A stretch of DNA of 64,000 nucleotides from Bacillus sp. FJAT-22090 (GCF_007676755.1 NZ_VEBK01000010.1:1-64000), one strand, 5' to 3'. Counted from the first letter of the stretch, positions 1 to 8,779 are shown. Program-made: numbers and translations. The notes: generated by a model from the sequence alone, not told the origin.

Positions 1-630
1 AACTCGATGGGTGTTTTGGGGAACTCGGAGATGAGTTTGGGGAACCCGGGGGTTATTGGGGGACTCGGAGATGAGTTTGGGGAACCCGGGGGTTATTGGA
101 GAACTCGTCGGGTGTTTTGGGGAACTCGGAGATGAGTTTGGGGAACTCGATGGGTGTTTTGGGGAACTCGGAGATGAGTTTGGGGAACCCGGGGGTTATT
201 GGGGGACTCGGAGATGAGTTTGGGGAACCCGGGGGTTATTGGAGAACTCGTCGGGTGTTTTGGGGAACTCGGAGATGAGTTTGGGGAACTCGATGGGTGT
301 TTTGGGGAACTCGGAGATGAGTTTGGGGAACTCGATGGGTGTTTTGGGGAACTCGGAGATGAGTTTGGGGAACCCGGGGGTTATTGGGGGATTCGTCGGG
401 TGTTTTGGGGAACTCGGAGATGAGTTTGGGGAACTCGATGGGTACTTTGGGGAACCCGGGGGTTATTGGGGAACTCGTCGGATGTTTTGGGGAACTCGGA
501 GATGAGTTTGGGGAACTCGATGGGTGTTTTGGGGAACCCGGGGGTTATTGGGGAACCCGGGGGTTATTGGGGAACTCGTCGGGTGTTTTGGGGAACTCGG
601 GCATGACTTTGGGGGACTCGATGAATAGTT
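1..630 (+). repeat. Repeat array 1 (family A, 21-bp units), runs off the left edge
   Basis: About 29 tandem units, each a 12-bp core TTTGGGGAACTC (variants TTTGGGGAACCC, TTGGGGGACTC, TTGGAGAACTC) followed by a 9-nt spacer. Only four main spacer types occur: gatgggtgt, ggagatgag, gggggttat and gtcgggtgt. They appear in a mosaic order, for example a-b-c-b-c-d-b-a, as expected from unequal recombination. The strand is very G-rich, and the c-type units put GGGG/GGGGG runs about 5 nt apart. The array ends at the terminator of the ABC-transporter operon. It is open in all forward frames, which creates heptapeptide ORFs such as GELVGCF; I do not regard these as genes. Confidence 0.95.
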
Positions 631-634
631 CCCC

Positions 635-670
635 CCCAAAAAAGAAAACCACTAGATTGCTCTAGTGGTT
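635..670 (-). terminator. Terminator of the amino-acid ABC transporter operon
   Basis: Read on the minus strand: a perfect 10-bp stem (AACCACTAGA / TCTAGTGGTT, loop gcaa) followed by TTTTCTTTTTT. The stem contains the TAG stop codon of the ATPase gene, so termination is tight against the coding region. Confidence 0.85.
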
Positions 671-1390
671 TAGGACTTTGGATAGGAAGTCTTGGGCACG
701 CTGGGTGTCTGGGTTGGCGAAAAATTTAGATGGTGCGGCGCGTTCGACGATTTTTCCTTCTGCCATGAAGACAATTTCATCGCAGATTTCTTTGGCGAAG
801 CCCATTTCGTGTGTTACGACTACCATGGTCATGCCGTCTTTTGCTAGTTTGCGGATGGCATCGAGCACTTCGGTTACCATTTCTGGATCTAGTGCGGATG
901 TTGGTTCGTCAAATAGCATGACTTGTGGATCCATTGCGAGTGCGCGAGCGATGGCTACACGTTGTTGTTGCCCACCGGAAAGTCTGCTTGGGTAAGCGTC
1001 GCATTTGTCAGCTAGTCCAAGAGATGCCAGTAGTTCTTTCCCTCTATTTTCGGCTGCTTCTTTTGAAAGACCTTTTACTTTCATTGGTGAAATCGTTACG
1101 TTTTCCAGTGCTGTTAGAAACGGAAATAGATTAAAGCTTTGGAATACGAAGCCAATGTTAAGTCGCGCTTTGTTAATGTCCGTTTTTTTGTCATGAATAG
1201 ATATTCCTTCGACGATGATTTCTCCATTATCAATAGGCTCTAAGGCATTGATCGTACGGATAAGGGTGGATTTTCCTGCTCCACTTGGTCCGATTAATGC
1301 AACTACATTCGATTTAGGTACTTCGAGCGAAACGTCGGTTAGGACGTGGTGGGCACCGAAGCTTTTATTGACATTTTTAATAGTGATCAT
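662..1390 (-). CDS. Polar amino-acid ABC transporter, ATP-binding protein
   Basis: A 242-residue ABC ATPase of the GlnQ/HisP type that energises import of a polar amino acid. Visible motifs in order are Walker [10 protein letters not shown] near residue 34, Q-loop, signature [15 protein letters not shown], Walker [13 protein letters not shown] and the switch histidine in VVTHEMGFA. Length is normal for the family. It is the last gene of a three-gene operon (binding protein, permease, ATPase) read leftwards, 21 bp after the permease, and ends inside a terminator stem. The substrate cannot be read from the ATPase; glutamine, cystine or arginine are all possible. Confidence 0.95.
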   Translation of the reverse strand: MITIKNVNKSFGAHHVLTDVSLEVPKSNVVALIGPSGAGKSTLIRTINALEPIDNGEIIVEGISIHDKKTDINKARLNIGFVFQSFNLFPFLTALENVTISPMKVKGLSKEAAENRGKELLASLGLADKCDAYPSRLSGGQQQRVAIARALAMDPQVMLFDEPTSALDPEMVTEVLDAIRKLAKDGMTMVVVTHEMGFAKEICDEIVFMAEGKIVERAAPSKFFANPDTQRAQDFLSKVLNH

Positions 1391-1411
1391 TTGGGTACAC
1401 CCTCCTTAACG

Positions 1412-2068
1412 TTATGCTTCGCTTTTCAGTAATCTTTTTTCGAAGTATCGAATGATTAGTGATAGGCTGAATGTCATGATGAAATAGATTAGTGCAACGA
1501 ATGTCCATACTTCTACCGAGCGGAATGATGTTGCTACTAGGTTTTTTGCATTTAGCGTTAAGTCAGTTGCCGCAATGGTTGATACGAGAGATGAATCTTT
1601 TATGAGCATAATAAATTGCGATGCAAGCGGTGGTAATACTCGTCTGAAAGCTTGCGGAAGAATAATATGCGTCATCGCTTTTGAATGTGACATGCCGAGT
1701 GACCGTGCAGCTTCCATTTGCCCTTTTGGGACAGCTTGAATACCTGCACGAACGATTTCTGCAATGAATGCACCAGCAAATATCGCAAGCCCCCAGATTG
1801 CACCCCAATAGGAACCAAGGTTAAAGTATTGTCCGAGAACAAAGAATATCCAAATAAGTAAAACAAGCAGTGGAACACCGCGGATAATTTCTACATAAAT
1901 AGAAGATATCAATCTGAAAATCTTGTTTTTCGAAATACGTCCCATCCCAAAAATTACGCCTATCGGGATAGCAATAAGAATCGCTAATAAAGAAATTTCT
2001 AATGTTTTTATGGCACCGTCTATAAAGACGTCCATATTACGCGGGATAACACTCCAGTCGTATATCAT
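1412..2068 (-). CDS. Polar amino-acid ABC transporter, permease
   Basis: A 218-residue inner-membrane permease of the HisM/GlnP family. About five membrane segments are visible, starting with ISLLAILIAIPIGVIFGMG. The EAA coupling loop reads EAARSLGMSHSKAMTHIILPQA near residue 140. It sits between the binding-protein and ATPase genes, so the complex probably works as a homodimer of this permease with two ATPases. Confidence 0.95.
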   Translation of the reverse strand: MIYDWSVIPRNMDVFIDGAIKTLEISLLAILIAIPIGVIFGMGRISKNKIFRLISSIYVEIIRGVPLLVLLIWIFFVLGQYFNLGSYWGAIWGLAIFAGAFIAEIVRAGIQAVPKGQMEAARSLGMSHSKAMTHIILPQAFRRVLPPLASQFIMLIKDSSLVSTIAATDLTLNAKNLVATSFRSVEVWTFVALIYFIMTFSLSLIIRYFEKRLLKSEA

Positions 2069-2099
2069 TGTTGTTCCTCCTCTAGATTGCCAGAGTGTC

Positions 2100-2921
2100 C
2101 TACTCTTCTACTACTTCATCTAACCAGTCAGAAGTTTCAAACCATTTTTCACGAGATGCAAGCTCTGCTGGGCTTCCTAGATAGCTGTTTAAGAATGAGT
2201 TTACCCATTGAATTGTTTCGAAGTCATTTTTTTTCAGTGCGATTCCTAGGTTTTCAGTGGAGATTAAACCTTCTAATTGTCTTACTTTGTCTCCATTTTG
2301 TAATTTCCAAATCGCGATTGCCGGCTCGTCATATACGATCCCATCCGCTTTTCCTGCTGCTAAAGCTGCTGCTGCATCTGGGAAGTTTTCGAAGTCCATT
2401 ACTTGTGCGTTTTTAAATACATCTTTCGCAAGTAACGCACCAGTAGTTCCGATACCTACTGCAATTTTTTTGCCTGCTACATCAAGGTCTTGCCATGTTT
2501 TTGTTGTTGTATCTTTACCAGGAAGCATAACAGCTTGACCTGTTTGAAAGTATGGATCTGCAAAGCTTACTGCTAGTGCGCGGTCACCACGGATTGTCAT
2601 ACCAGCGAAAACCATGTCTACTTCTCCTGTTTGTAACGCAGGAATTAGACCGTCAAATGTAAATTGTTTATATTCTACTTCTACTCCAAGTGCCTTAGCA
2701 AGTGCTTCTGCAGTGTCCGCGTCATATCCTACGAAATCACCGTTTGGATTTTTCATGTCGAATGGGAAATATCCTGTCGACATCCCGATGACTAATTTTT
2801 TGTTTTTGAGTGCTTTTTGAATTGTTGAGTTTTCTGTTGATACCCCACCGCCTGAATCATTGCTACAACCAGCAATAATTAAAACGGTAATCATAAGTAC
2901 AGCTGCTAACCATTTTTTCAT
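2100..2921 (-). CDS. Amino-acid ABC transporter substrate-binding lipoprotein
   Basis: A 273-residue extracellular solute-binding protein of family 3 (SBP_bac_3). The signal sequence MKKWLAAVLMITVLIIAGC has a lipobox (IAGC, Cys19), so the protein is lipid-anchored to the outer face of the membrane. The family motif GYDADTAEALAKALGVEVEYK is clear, as is GDRALAVSFADPYFQTGQ. First gene of the operon, with a good sigma-A promoter upstream, and divergent from an XRE-cupin regulator that probably controls it. Confidence 0.95.
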   Translation of the reverse strand: MKKWLAAVLMITVLIIAGCSNDSGGGVSTENSTIQKALKNKKLVIGMSTGYFPFDMKNPNGDFVGYDADTAEALAKALGVEVEYKQFTFDGLIPALQTGEVDMVFAGMTIRGDRALAVSFADPYFQTGQAVMLPGKDTTTKTWQDLDVAGKKIAVGIGTTGALLAKDVFKNAQVMDFENFPDAAAALAAGKADGIVYDEPAIAIWKLQNGDKVRQLEGLISTENLGIALKKNDFETIQWVNSFLNSYLGSPAELASREKWFETSDWLDEVVEE

Positions 2922-2983
2922 TTTTCTCTTACCCCCATTTGTTATTTCTTCAGTTCCCCTTATGAAACTAGTGAATTATTAGT

Positions 2984-3012
2984 AGTATAAATTATTATTA
3001 TTCAACTGTCTA
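2984..3012 (-). promoter_or_regulatory. Sigma-A type promoter of the ABC transporter operon
   Basis: On the minus strand TAGACA, a 17-nt spacer and TATACT, ending 62 bp before the start codon of the binding-protein gene. The -10 is five of six consensus bases. The inverted repeat at 3049-3079 lies just upstream. Confidence 0.6.
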
Positions 3013-3048
3013 CATAAAAAATAATTAGTTATAATATTATTATTATTG

Positions 3049-3079
3049 ATTCTATTTGCAAAAAGGTGCAAAATAGAAT
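3049..3079. promoter_or_regulatory. Inverted repeat in the divergent promoter region, candidate operator
   Basis: ATTCTATTTGCA and TGCAAAATAGAAT face each other across six bases; the arms match except for a one-base insertion. The site lies midway between the ABC transporter operon and the XRE-cupin gene, a typical place for the binding site of the divergent regulator. That this regulator binds here is inference. Confidence 0.5.
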
Positions 3080-3166
3080 TAATAATAGAGTTTATGTTTA
3101 CAAGTAATCAATTATTATATGTTTTATTATTCTGTTAATTGAATGTTTATTCAAAGGGGTGTTGGA

Positions 3167-3721
3167 ATGGAGTTTCCAAAAGAAGAAATAGGCAAGCGAA
3201 TTCGATATTTGCGCAGGTTTCAGAGCCTGACGTCGGAGGAGCTTGCCAAACTTACAGGTGTTAGTCAAAGTATGATCTCTCAAATAGAACGGGGACTGGT
3301 ATCTCCATCTTTGGAGACACTTTGGAAGTTAAGTCACAGCTTAAAGGTTCCTGTTTTTTCCTTTTTCGAAACAGAAGAGACAAACCCTGTTATTATTTCA
3401 CGTGCTGGGGAAGCTAAAACTATTAGGCGCATACGCCCCAACGTGAGCTATGAGGTGCTATCCCCTCCTTCTGGAAAACAAATGAGTTTATTTAAAATGA
3501 TTGTGGAGCCTGGAGAAGATTTAGATACTCCTTTTTTGTTTCATGGTGGCGAGGAATGCGGGATGATGCTTTCTGGATGTTTGCGTGTCGAGGTGGAAGG
3601 CGGTAGTCATACAATTTGTAAAGGTGATAGTATTTACTTAGATAGCTCACTGCCACATCGATTTATTAATGCTGGTGATGAAAACGCTGTAGCAGTTTGG
3701 ACGATGACTCATAGTTTTTAA
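3167..3721 (+). CDS. XRE-family regulator with cupin domain
   Basis: A DNA-binding regulator of about 184 residues: an N-terminal helix-turn-helix (IRYLRRFQSLTSEELAKLTGVSQSMISQIERGLVSPS) followed by a C-terminal cupin_2 barrel that usually senses a small ligand. I chose the ATG at 3167, with AAAGGGGTG six bases upstream, over an in-frame ATG at 3143 that has no ribosome site. It diverges from the amino-acid ABC transporter, so control of that operon in response to an amino acid or polyamine is the simplest reading. A hairpin with a T-run follows at once. Confidence 0.9.
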   Translation: MEFPKEEIGKRIRYLRRFQSLTSEELAKLTGVSQSMISQIERGLVSPSLETLWKLSHSLKVPVFSFFETEETNPVIISRAGEAKTIRRIRPNVSYEVLSPPSGKQMSLFKMIVEPGEDLDTPFLFHGGEECGMMLSGCLRVEVEGGSHTICKGDSIYLDSSLPHRFINAGDENAVAVWTMTHSF

Positions 3722-3754
3722 GGCTTTCCGCTTAGACGGAAGGCTTTTTTTGCG
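3721..3754 (+). terminator. Terminator after the XRE-cupin gene
   Basis: An imperfect hairpin (GGCTTTCCG / CGGAAGGC) followed by seven T residues, beginning at the stop codon. Confidence 0.7.
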
Positions 3755-3814
3755 GATTTATCGCAATAGTCAAAAAAACTTCAAAATACAGAAAGGATTA
3801 TTTGCATATTTTTC

Positions 3815-4282
3815 TTATCTTACCTTCTGCATATCTTTCAAAGATTCAGTGCGAACTAGTTCTACAAAGTCATTTACTATTTTTTCATTTTGCTTTTTAG
3901 AACCTAGCTTACTTAAGGTACGGCCAAGAAAATTGACACCAGCGTTTTGACCAGTATAGATAAATTGGGTTGTTTGGTCATCTATCTTTATTAGTGTGAA
4001 TGCAGCTTGGATGTTGAAAAGTTTCGCTAAGGTGAATTCGATTTTATTATGTTTTTTGTTTGGAGTGTTTTCATACTCCAAATCCGTTACGATGTAAGTC
4101 TCTGTTCTGTTACCTTCTTTATACGTTTGCTGATAGGTAGAGCCAACGACTCCTTCTTTTATTTCCACAGGTTTGTGTTCCATGATGTTCGGCATGATTC
4201 TTTGAATATGATTTAAATCAAATAGATTCCATATTGTTTCTATTGGTGCTGGAATTGTTATTTCTTTATGCCACGTTAGCAT
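3815..4282 (-). CDS. SRPBCC (START/CoxG-like) superfamily protein
   Basis: A 155-residue protein with the helix-grip fold pattern of SRPBCC proteins: the N-terminal strand WHKEITIPAPIETIWNLFDL, a central antiparallel region, and a long C-terminal helix (SKKQNEKIVNDFVELVRTESLKDM). These proteins bind hydrophobic ligands in a central cavity; no ligand or partner is evident. It stands alone, facing the XRE-cupin gene tail to tail, with no operon partner. Confidence 0.75.
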   Translation of the reverse strand: MLTWHKEITIPAPIETIWNLFDLNHIQRIMPNIMEHKPVEIKEGVVGSTYQQTYKEGNRTETYIVTDLEYENTPNKKHNKIEFTLAKLFNIQAAFTLIKIDDQTTQFIYTGQNAGVNFLGRTLSKLGSKKQNEKIVNDFVELVRTESLKDMQKVR

Positions 4283-4394
4283 GTGTGCACTCCTTTTCCC
4301 TATAGGTAATATTCAGTGAGTTTTCTAAAGTGTAGCATAATAGCGGAGGATTGCAATAACTGATTAGTCACTTTTGTTTGAATTTTAAAATAAG

Positions 4395-4425
4395 TAAAAA
4401 GACCGCCATTTTTCAGGACGGTCCT
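4395..4425 (-). terminator. Terminator of the argCJBD operon
   Basis: On the minus strand GACCGTCC / GGCGGTC (one mismatch) around an eight-base A-rich loop, followed by TTTTT, about 50 bp after the argD stop codon. Confidence 0.75.
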
Positions 4426-4468
4426 TGGTTATGAATAGCGATTCTCTGAGCGCTTTAATTCAAGGTGT

Positions 4469-4492
4469 TTCTTCTATATTAATATAGAAGAA
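4469..4492. repeat. Perfect 24-bp palindrome over the argD stop codon
   Basis: The half-site TTCTTCTATATT is followed immediately by its exact reverse complement with no loop. It contains the last codons and TAG stop of argD. It is AT-rich and could be a protein-binding palindrome, or a weak RNA hairpin ahead of the true terminator. Confidence 0.6.
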
Positions 4493-5598
4493 AGTATATA
4501 TATGGCTTGGTCGATTTCCTCGAACGTGACGGTTAGCGAAGGCAGTAGTCGGATGACGTTTGGGCCTGCCGCTACTAATAAGAGACCGGATTGTTCTGCT
4601 TGTTCGATGTATGGTGCTACTTCTTCCTCGCATACAATGCCGAGCAATAGCCCGGAGCCGACTATTTCGTATGTGGGTAGTAGTTCTTTTAACCTTCCTA
4701 AAAAGTAGCTGGATTTTTTATTAACTTCCACTAAGAATTCAGAAGTGAATACATGGCTGATAACAGTTTGCGCGACTGCGACTGCAAGCGGGTTTCCTCC
4801 GAAAGTGGTGCCGTGCGTGCCAGGACTAAATGTGTCGTATAATGCGTTTGTGCCAAGCATGGCTCCTATCGGAAAACCACCACCAAGACCTTTTGCAAGC
4901 GTCACAATATCAGGTTTTAGAACGGTTTGTTCGTATGCAAAGCGAGTTCCTGTACGCGCGATACCGGTTTGGACTTCGTCAATGATGAGAAGGATGCCTT
5001 TCGATTCGCAAATGTGCGCAATCGCTTCTGCGAATTGCAGCGTTACCTGGTTAACGCCACCCTCCCCTTGGATGAGTTCGAGCATAATTGCAGCTACTCC
5101 GTCGTCTATAGTTGCTTTTAACGCCGCGACGTCATTGAATGGAATTGTCCGGAATGTTTCGAGCAACGGTCCGAAGCCTTGACGCACTTTAGCTTGACCA
5201 GTTGCGGACATTGCTCCGAACGTACGACCATGAAATGATTTTTCGAAGGTAATGATGTCATGCTTGCCGGTATGCTTACGTGCCATTTTGATCGCGGCTT
5301 CGTTTGCTTCTGCTCCGCTGTTACAAAAAAATGCATGCGAAAGATGGGTGTCTTTAACGAGTGATGCGGCAAGTTTTTCTTGTTCGGGACTTTCGAATAG
5401 GTTTGATGTGTGCCATAGTTTTTCACTTTGCTGTTGAATTGCTGACACGATTGCAGGATGCGCATGACCAAGGCTTAAGACTGCGATTCCGCTTGTGAAA
5501 TCGAGATACTCTTTCCCTTTGTCGTCCATTACCATGGTGCCTTTTCCTTGAATGAGATGGATTGGCCTGCGCGTGTAGTTTTGAAATAATGCACTCAT
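4474..5598 (-). CDS. argD: Acetylornithine aminotransferase
   Basis: PLP-dependent class III aminotransferase that converts N-acetylglutamate semialdehyde to N2-acetylornithine in arginine biosynthesis. With the start at 5598 (MSALFQNYTRRP) it has 374 residues, usual for ArgD. Visible are the cofactor-binding stretch NSGAEANEAAIKMAR, Asp207 in IIDEVQTG and Lys236 in LAKGLGGG, the Schiff-base lysine. A longer open frame runs upstream to 5742 but lies inside argB. The ATG overlaps the argB TGA as ATGA, so the two are translationally coupled. Fourth gene of argCJBD. Confidence 0.96.
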   Translation of the reverse strand: MSALFQNYTRRPIHLIQGKGTMVMDDKGKEYLDFTSGIAVLSLGHAHPAIVSAIQQQSEKLWHTSNLFESPEQEKLAASLVKDTHLSHAFFCNSGAEANEAAIKMARKHTGKHDIITFEKSFHGRTFGAMSATGQAKVRQGFGPLLETFRTIPFNDVAALKATIDDGVAAIMLELIQGEGGVNQVTLQFAEAIAHICESKGILLIIDEVQTGIARTGTRFAYEQTVLKPDIVTLAKGLGGGFPIGAMLGTNALYDTFSPGTHGTTFGGNPLAVAVAQTVISHVFTSEFLVEVNKKSSYFLGRLKELLPTYEIVGSGLLLGIVCEEEVAPYIEQAEQSGLLLVAAGPNVIRLLPSLTVTFEEIDQAIYILSSILI

Positions 5599-6371
5599 GC
5601 GAATACCCCCTGTTGTAAAATAGTCGTTCCTTCTAGATTTTCGCCAACAATTTGGACGGATGGCATGCCTTCTGCCAAACAATCTAGGGCCGCTGTCACT
5701 TTCGGAAGCATTCCACCGTAGATATGAGCTGTTTCTATCCAAGTGTTAATATTAGAAATAGTGGCTGTTTGATGCACTTTTCCATCGATTTTAATGCCTG
5801 ATGTGTCCGTGACAAGTAGTAGGCTTTTTGCTTTCATTGCCAGTGCGACTTTGCCCGCTACTGTGTCTCCATTGATGTTGAGCGGTATGCCGTCTTCCGT
5901 GCATCCGATGCAGGAAATGATAGGTGTGATACCATTAGAAAGTAGCGTAACTATTAGTTCGCTGTTTACTTCTTTAATTTCACCGACAAAGCCGTATGTT
6001 TCTTTATCTAGGAATGTGCAAGAAAGTAGGTTGTCGTAGCCGCTTAATCCGATTGCAGTTATCCCACTTTTATTCAATTGATGAACAAGTGTCGGGTTTA
6101 CTTGACCAATTAAAGTGGATTGTACGATACCTACTGCTTCCTCGGTTGTCACACGATATCCATTGATTGTTGTAGATGTGACTCCGTTTTTTGCGAGTTG
6201 TTTATTAATTGCTGGACCTCCACCGTGAACAAAGATGAGGTCCATTCCTTGCTCTTGCAGCTTTTTGAAGTTTGCAATATGCTCTTCATTCAACCGTTCG
6301 AGCATGCTTCCACCAAGTTTAATAACAATACATTCAGGAGCGATAGGTTGCGTTGATTTGGACGTAGTCAT
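5595..6371 (-). CDS. argB: Acetylglutamate kinase
   Basis: A 258-residue amino-acid kinase that phosphorylates N-acetylglutamate. The glycine-rich N-terminus IVIKLGGSML and the FVHGGGPAINKQL loop bind ATP and substrate; LLLVTDTSGIK and GGMLPKVTAA are the later family blocks. The predicted ATG overlaps the end of argJ by 38 bp. No later in-frame start precedes the conserved KLGG block, so the overlap is probably real. The GGGGGTG upstream is a moderate ribosome site. Third gene of argCJBD. Confidence 0.95.
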   Translation of the reverse strand: MTTSKSTQPIAPECIVIKLGGSMLERLNEEHIANFKKLQEQGMDLIFVHGGGPAINKQLAKNGVTSTTINGYRVTTEEAVGIVQSTLIGQVNPTLVHQLNKSGITAIGLSGYDNLLSCTFLDKETYGFVGEIKEVNSELIVTLLSNGITPIISCIGCTEDGIPLNINGDTVAGKVALAMKAKSLLLVTDTSGIKIDGKVHQTATISNINTWIETAHIYGGMLPKVTAALDCLAEGMPSVQIVGENLEGTTILQQGVFA

Positions 6372-7557
6372 ACGTTAAGTCGCACCCCCACGCTAATCCT
6401 TGACCGTTGCCTTGGTTAAGCACGACGTTAATCTTTACTTCGTGCTGCTTTAGATAATTAAATAACTCTTCCTCCGAGAAAGGAATTGGCTCCCCGTTTT
6501 CCACTACTTTTGCTCCACCTATTTTAATCGTGATAGCATTTGGATCAAGCTGTGCTCCACTATATCCCACAGCTGCGATAATTCTCCCCCAGTTTGCATC
6601 GCTTCCAAAAATTGCAGTTTTCACAAGTGGCGAGCCTACAACCGTTTTGGCAATCATACGAGCTTCTGCATCGGTTGCCGCACCTTCTACTTCCACCTCG
6701 ATCAGTTTTGTCGCACCTTCTCCATCCTTTGCAATCATTTTCGCTAAGTCTTGGGAAACTGCATGCAATGTTTGGATGAAGTTTTCCCAGTCTGGATGTT
6801 CTGGCGTAAGCGTATTATTTTCTGCAAGTCCGTTTGCCATGACGATGACCATGTCATTCGTAGACGTGTCGCCGTCAACTGTGATGGAATTGAATGTTTT
6901 ATCGGTAATCGATTTGAGTGCCGCTTGTAGATAGTTGGATTCGATGTTTGCGTCAGTTGTAATGAAACCAAGCATCGTCGCCATATTCGGTTCAATCATT
7001 CCAGAACCTTTTGCCGTACCCGCTATTATTACTTCTTTATCGTCAATTGTTGTTTTGTATGATGTGTTTTTCGTTACAGTATCTGTTGTCATAATCGCTT
7101 GTGCGAATCCAATTGCTCCTTCAAGCTCATCGATTGGATGAAGTTTTTGTATGCCTGCAAGTAATGGCTCCATTTTCATCATTTCTCCGATTACTCCGGT
7201 GGAAGCAACGCCGACTAGTTTCGGGGAAATTCCTAGTTTTTCCGCTGTTTTTTCTTGCATCGTGTATGCATCGATAATTCCTTGCTTGCCCGTGCACGAG
7301 TTAGCTATGCCAGAATTGATGATGATCGCTTGCATTTTACCAGTGCTTTGTACGACTTCTTTTGTCACGATAAGAGGTGCACCTTGGATGGCATTAGTTG
7401 TAAAAACACCAGCGACACTTGCCGGGACGTCGCTCACTAGTAGAGCAAGATCTTTTTTCTTATGCTTGAGACCACAATGGATTCCGGTTGCTTTGAATCC
7501 TTTTGGTGATGCGATATTTTTAAATGAAATTGACTTCATTGTCATTAAGGTTGTCAA
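6334..7557 (-). CDS. argJ: Bifunctional ornithine acetyltransferase / N-acetylglutamate synthase
   Basis: A 407-residue precursor that cleaves itself into two chains and recycles the acetyl group between acetylornithine and glutamate. The cleavage motif KGSGMIEPNMATML is present, with Thr194 as nucleophile. The C-terminus CDLTYDYVQINATYRS fits the family. The start is probably TTG at 7557: a perfect AGGAGG lies at 7566-7571 with eight bases between. An ATG at 7545 is less well placed. Second gene of the operon, 20 bp after argC. Confidence 0.96.
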   Translation of the reverse strand: MTTLMTMKSISFKNIASPKGFKATGIHCGLKHKKKDLALLVSDVPASVAGVFTTNAIQGAPLIVTKEVVQSTGKMQAIIINSGIANSCTGKQGIIDAYTMQEKTAEKLGISPKLVGVASTGVIGEMMKMEPLLAGIQKLHPIDELEGAIGFAQAIMTTDTVTKNTSYKTTIDDKEVIIAGTAKGSGMIEPNMATMLGFITTDANIESNYLQAALKSITDKTFNSITVDGDTSTNDMVIVMANGLAENNTLTPEHPDWENFIQTLHAVSQDLAKMIAKDGEGATKLIEVEVEGAATDAEARMIAKTVVGSPLVKTAIFGSDANWGRIIAAVGYSGAQLDPNAITIKIGGAKVVENGEPIPFSEEELFNYLKQHEVKINVVLNQGNGQGLAWGCDLTYDYVQINATYRS

Positions 7558-7565
7558 ATGAAATT

Positions 7566-7571
7566 CCTCCT
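7566..7571 (-). promoter_or_regulatory. Ribosome binding site that fixes a TTG start for argJ
   Basis: AGGAGG on the minus strand, eight bases before TTG. The nearest ATG would be 20 bases away. Confidence 0.7.
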
Positions 7572-7577
7572 AGTTTT

Positions 7578-8612
7578 TTAGATGAAGAGTGGGACTTGCT
7601 GGAGGCCTGACACTTGATCTAAACCGAACTGAACGTTCATGTTTTGAATCGCTTGCCCGGCTGCTCCTTTTACTAAGTTATCAATGACCGAAACGATAGT
7701 CGCTCGGTTCGTTCTGGGGTCTAGTCTCACGTGAATATCACAAAAGTTCGATCCGTACACTTGATTTGTACCGAATTTGTTTGTTTCCCTTATGATTCGG
7801 ACAAACGGGTGATGATCATAGGTCTCTTCTAGTGCATTGGTGAGCTGGTTTTCCGTTACCCCTTGCGTTACAGGTGCGTAGCTAGTTGCTAAAATCCCTC
7901 TTGTCATCGGGACTAGGTGGGTCGTGAATGTGATTGGTGAAACTTGGTCGGCAAATTGACCAATTGCTTGCTCGATTTCTGGTATATGTTGGTGTTGATG
8001 TAATTTGTAAATCGCTGTATTTTCGTTCGTTTCACTGTAATGTGTCATTTGGGTGGGTTTATTGCCTGCTCCGGATATTCCACTTTTCGCATCGATAACT
8101 AGCTGTGTTGCGTCTATTAGATTTTCTTTAATAAGTGGCAGAACAGAAAGAAGAACCGCTGTCGGATAACATCCCGGGTTGGCGATCAATTGTGCTTGTT
8201 GTATGGCCGCTTCATTCCACTCAGTTAAACCGTACACGCTCTTTTCGATCACTTCTTCTGGGGCAGGTGTTTTTTTATACCATTGCTTATACTGAGCCGC
8301 GTCTTTTAAACGAAAGTCACCCGACAAATCGATGAGCTTCGGTCCAACTCCGATTAAAGCGGGGAGAAGTTCAGTTGAAACTCCTGATGGTGTACTTGTA
8401 AAAATAACATCAAAATCTGCTAGTCTATCCTTCTCTATTTTTAGTAGAGGTTGATCATACATATTCATCAGGTGTGTATATTTATTCGAAAACTGCATTC
8501 CCTCTTCCGAAGAGGTGAACAAACTTATGTTTTCTATTTCTGGGTGGTTATGCAGAAGCCTTATCAACTCTAGTCCTCCATATCCCGTTGCCCCAATTAT
8601 CCCAACCTTCAA
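7578..8612 (-). CDS. argC: N-acetyl-gamma-glutamyl-phosphate reductase
   Basis: NADPH-dependent reductase, third step of arginine biosynthesis. It opens with the Rossmann motif VGIIGATGYGGLELIRLL and carries the active-site cysteine in ANPGCYPTAVLL. The start is TTG at 8612, preceded by AAGAGGTGG; this gives 344 residues, the normal ArgC length. The longer hydrophobic extension to 8672 would run into the promoter and is rejected. First gene of argCJBD, preceded by a sigma-A promoter overlapping ARG-box-like sequence. Confidence 0.95.
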   Translation of the reverse strand: MKVGIIGATGYGGLELIRLLHNHPEIENISLFTSSEEGMQFSNKYTHLMNMYDQPLLKIEKDRLADFDVIFTSTPSGVSTELLPALIGVGPKLIDLSGDFRLKDAAQYKQWYKKTPAPEEVIEKSVYGLTEWNEAAIQQAQLIANPGCYPTAVLLSVLPLIKENLIDATQLVIDAKSGISGAGNKPTQMTHYSETNENTAIYKLHQHQHIPEIEQAIGQFADQVSPITFTTHLVPMTRGILATSYAPVTQGVTENQLTNALEETYDHHPFVRIIRETNKFGTNQVYGSNFCDIHVRLDPRTNRATIVSVIDNLVKGAAGQAIQNMNVQFGLDQVSGLQQVPLFI

Positions 8613-8640
8613 CTCATCCACCTCTTCATTAATGATTAAA

Positions 8641-8672
8641 AATAGTATAACTATGCATAAATATAAAGTCAA
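8641..8672 (-). promoter_or_regulatory. argC promoter with ARG-box-like operator
   Basis: On the minus strand TTGACT, 17 nt, TATACT. The spacer and -10 carry TATGCATAGTTATACTA, which fits the ArgR/AhrC box pattern TNTGNATWWWWATNCANA with two deviations. A second half-conserved box lies just upstream. Repression by an ArgR-type protein with arginine is inferred from the match and from family knowledge. Confidence 0.65.
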
Positions 8673-8779
8673 TTGTATTTTTTTATATATTATAAGATTT
8701 GTTTTAATAGGTTTGATTGCTGGTTACGCTTATCCATTTATCTGAAGCTAATTTTCAATTTGAGGAAGAATTACAGAAA

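Noticed and set aside
5598-5742. N-terminal extension of argD
   Set aside because: Lies inside argB; no homology to ArgD and no ribosome site. ATG at 5598 overlaps the argB stop in the usual ATGA manner.
6530-6934. Long antisense frames opposite arg, atp and other genes
   Set aside because: They mirror strong coding frames on the other strand and lack start signals.
8613-8672. Hydrophobic N-terminal extension of argC
   Set aside because: It overlaps the promoter and ARG-box-like site, and the TTG at 8612 has a good ribosome site.
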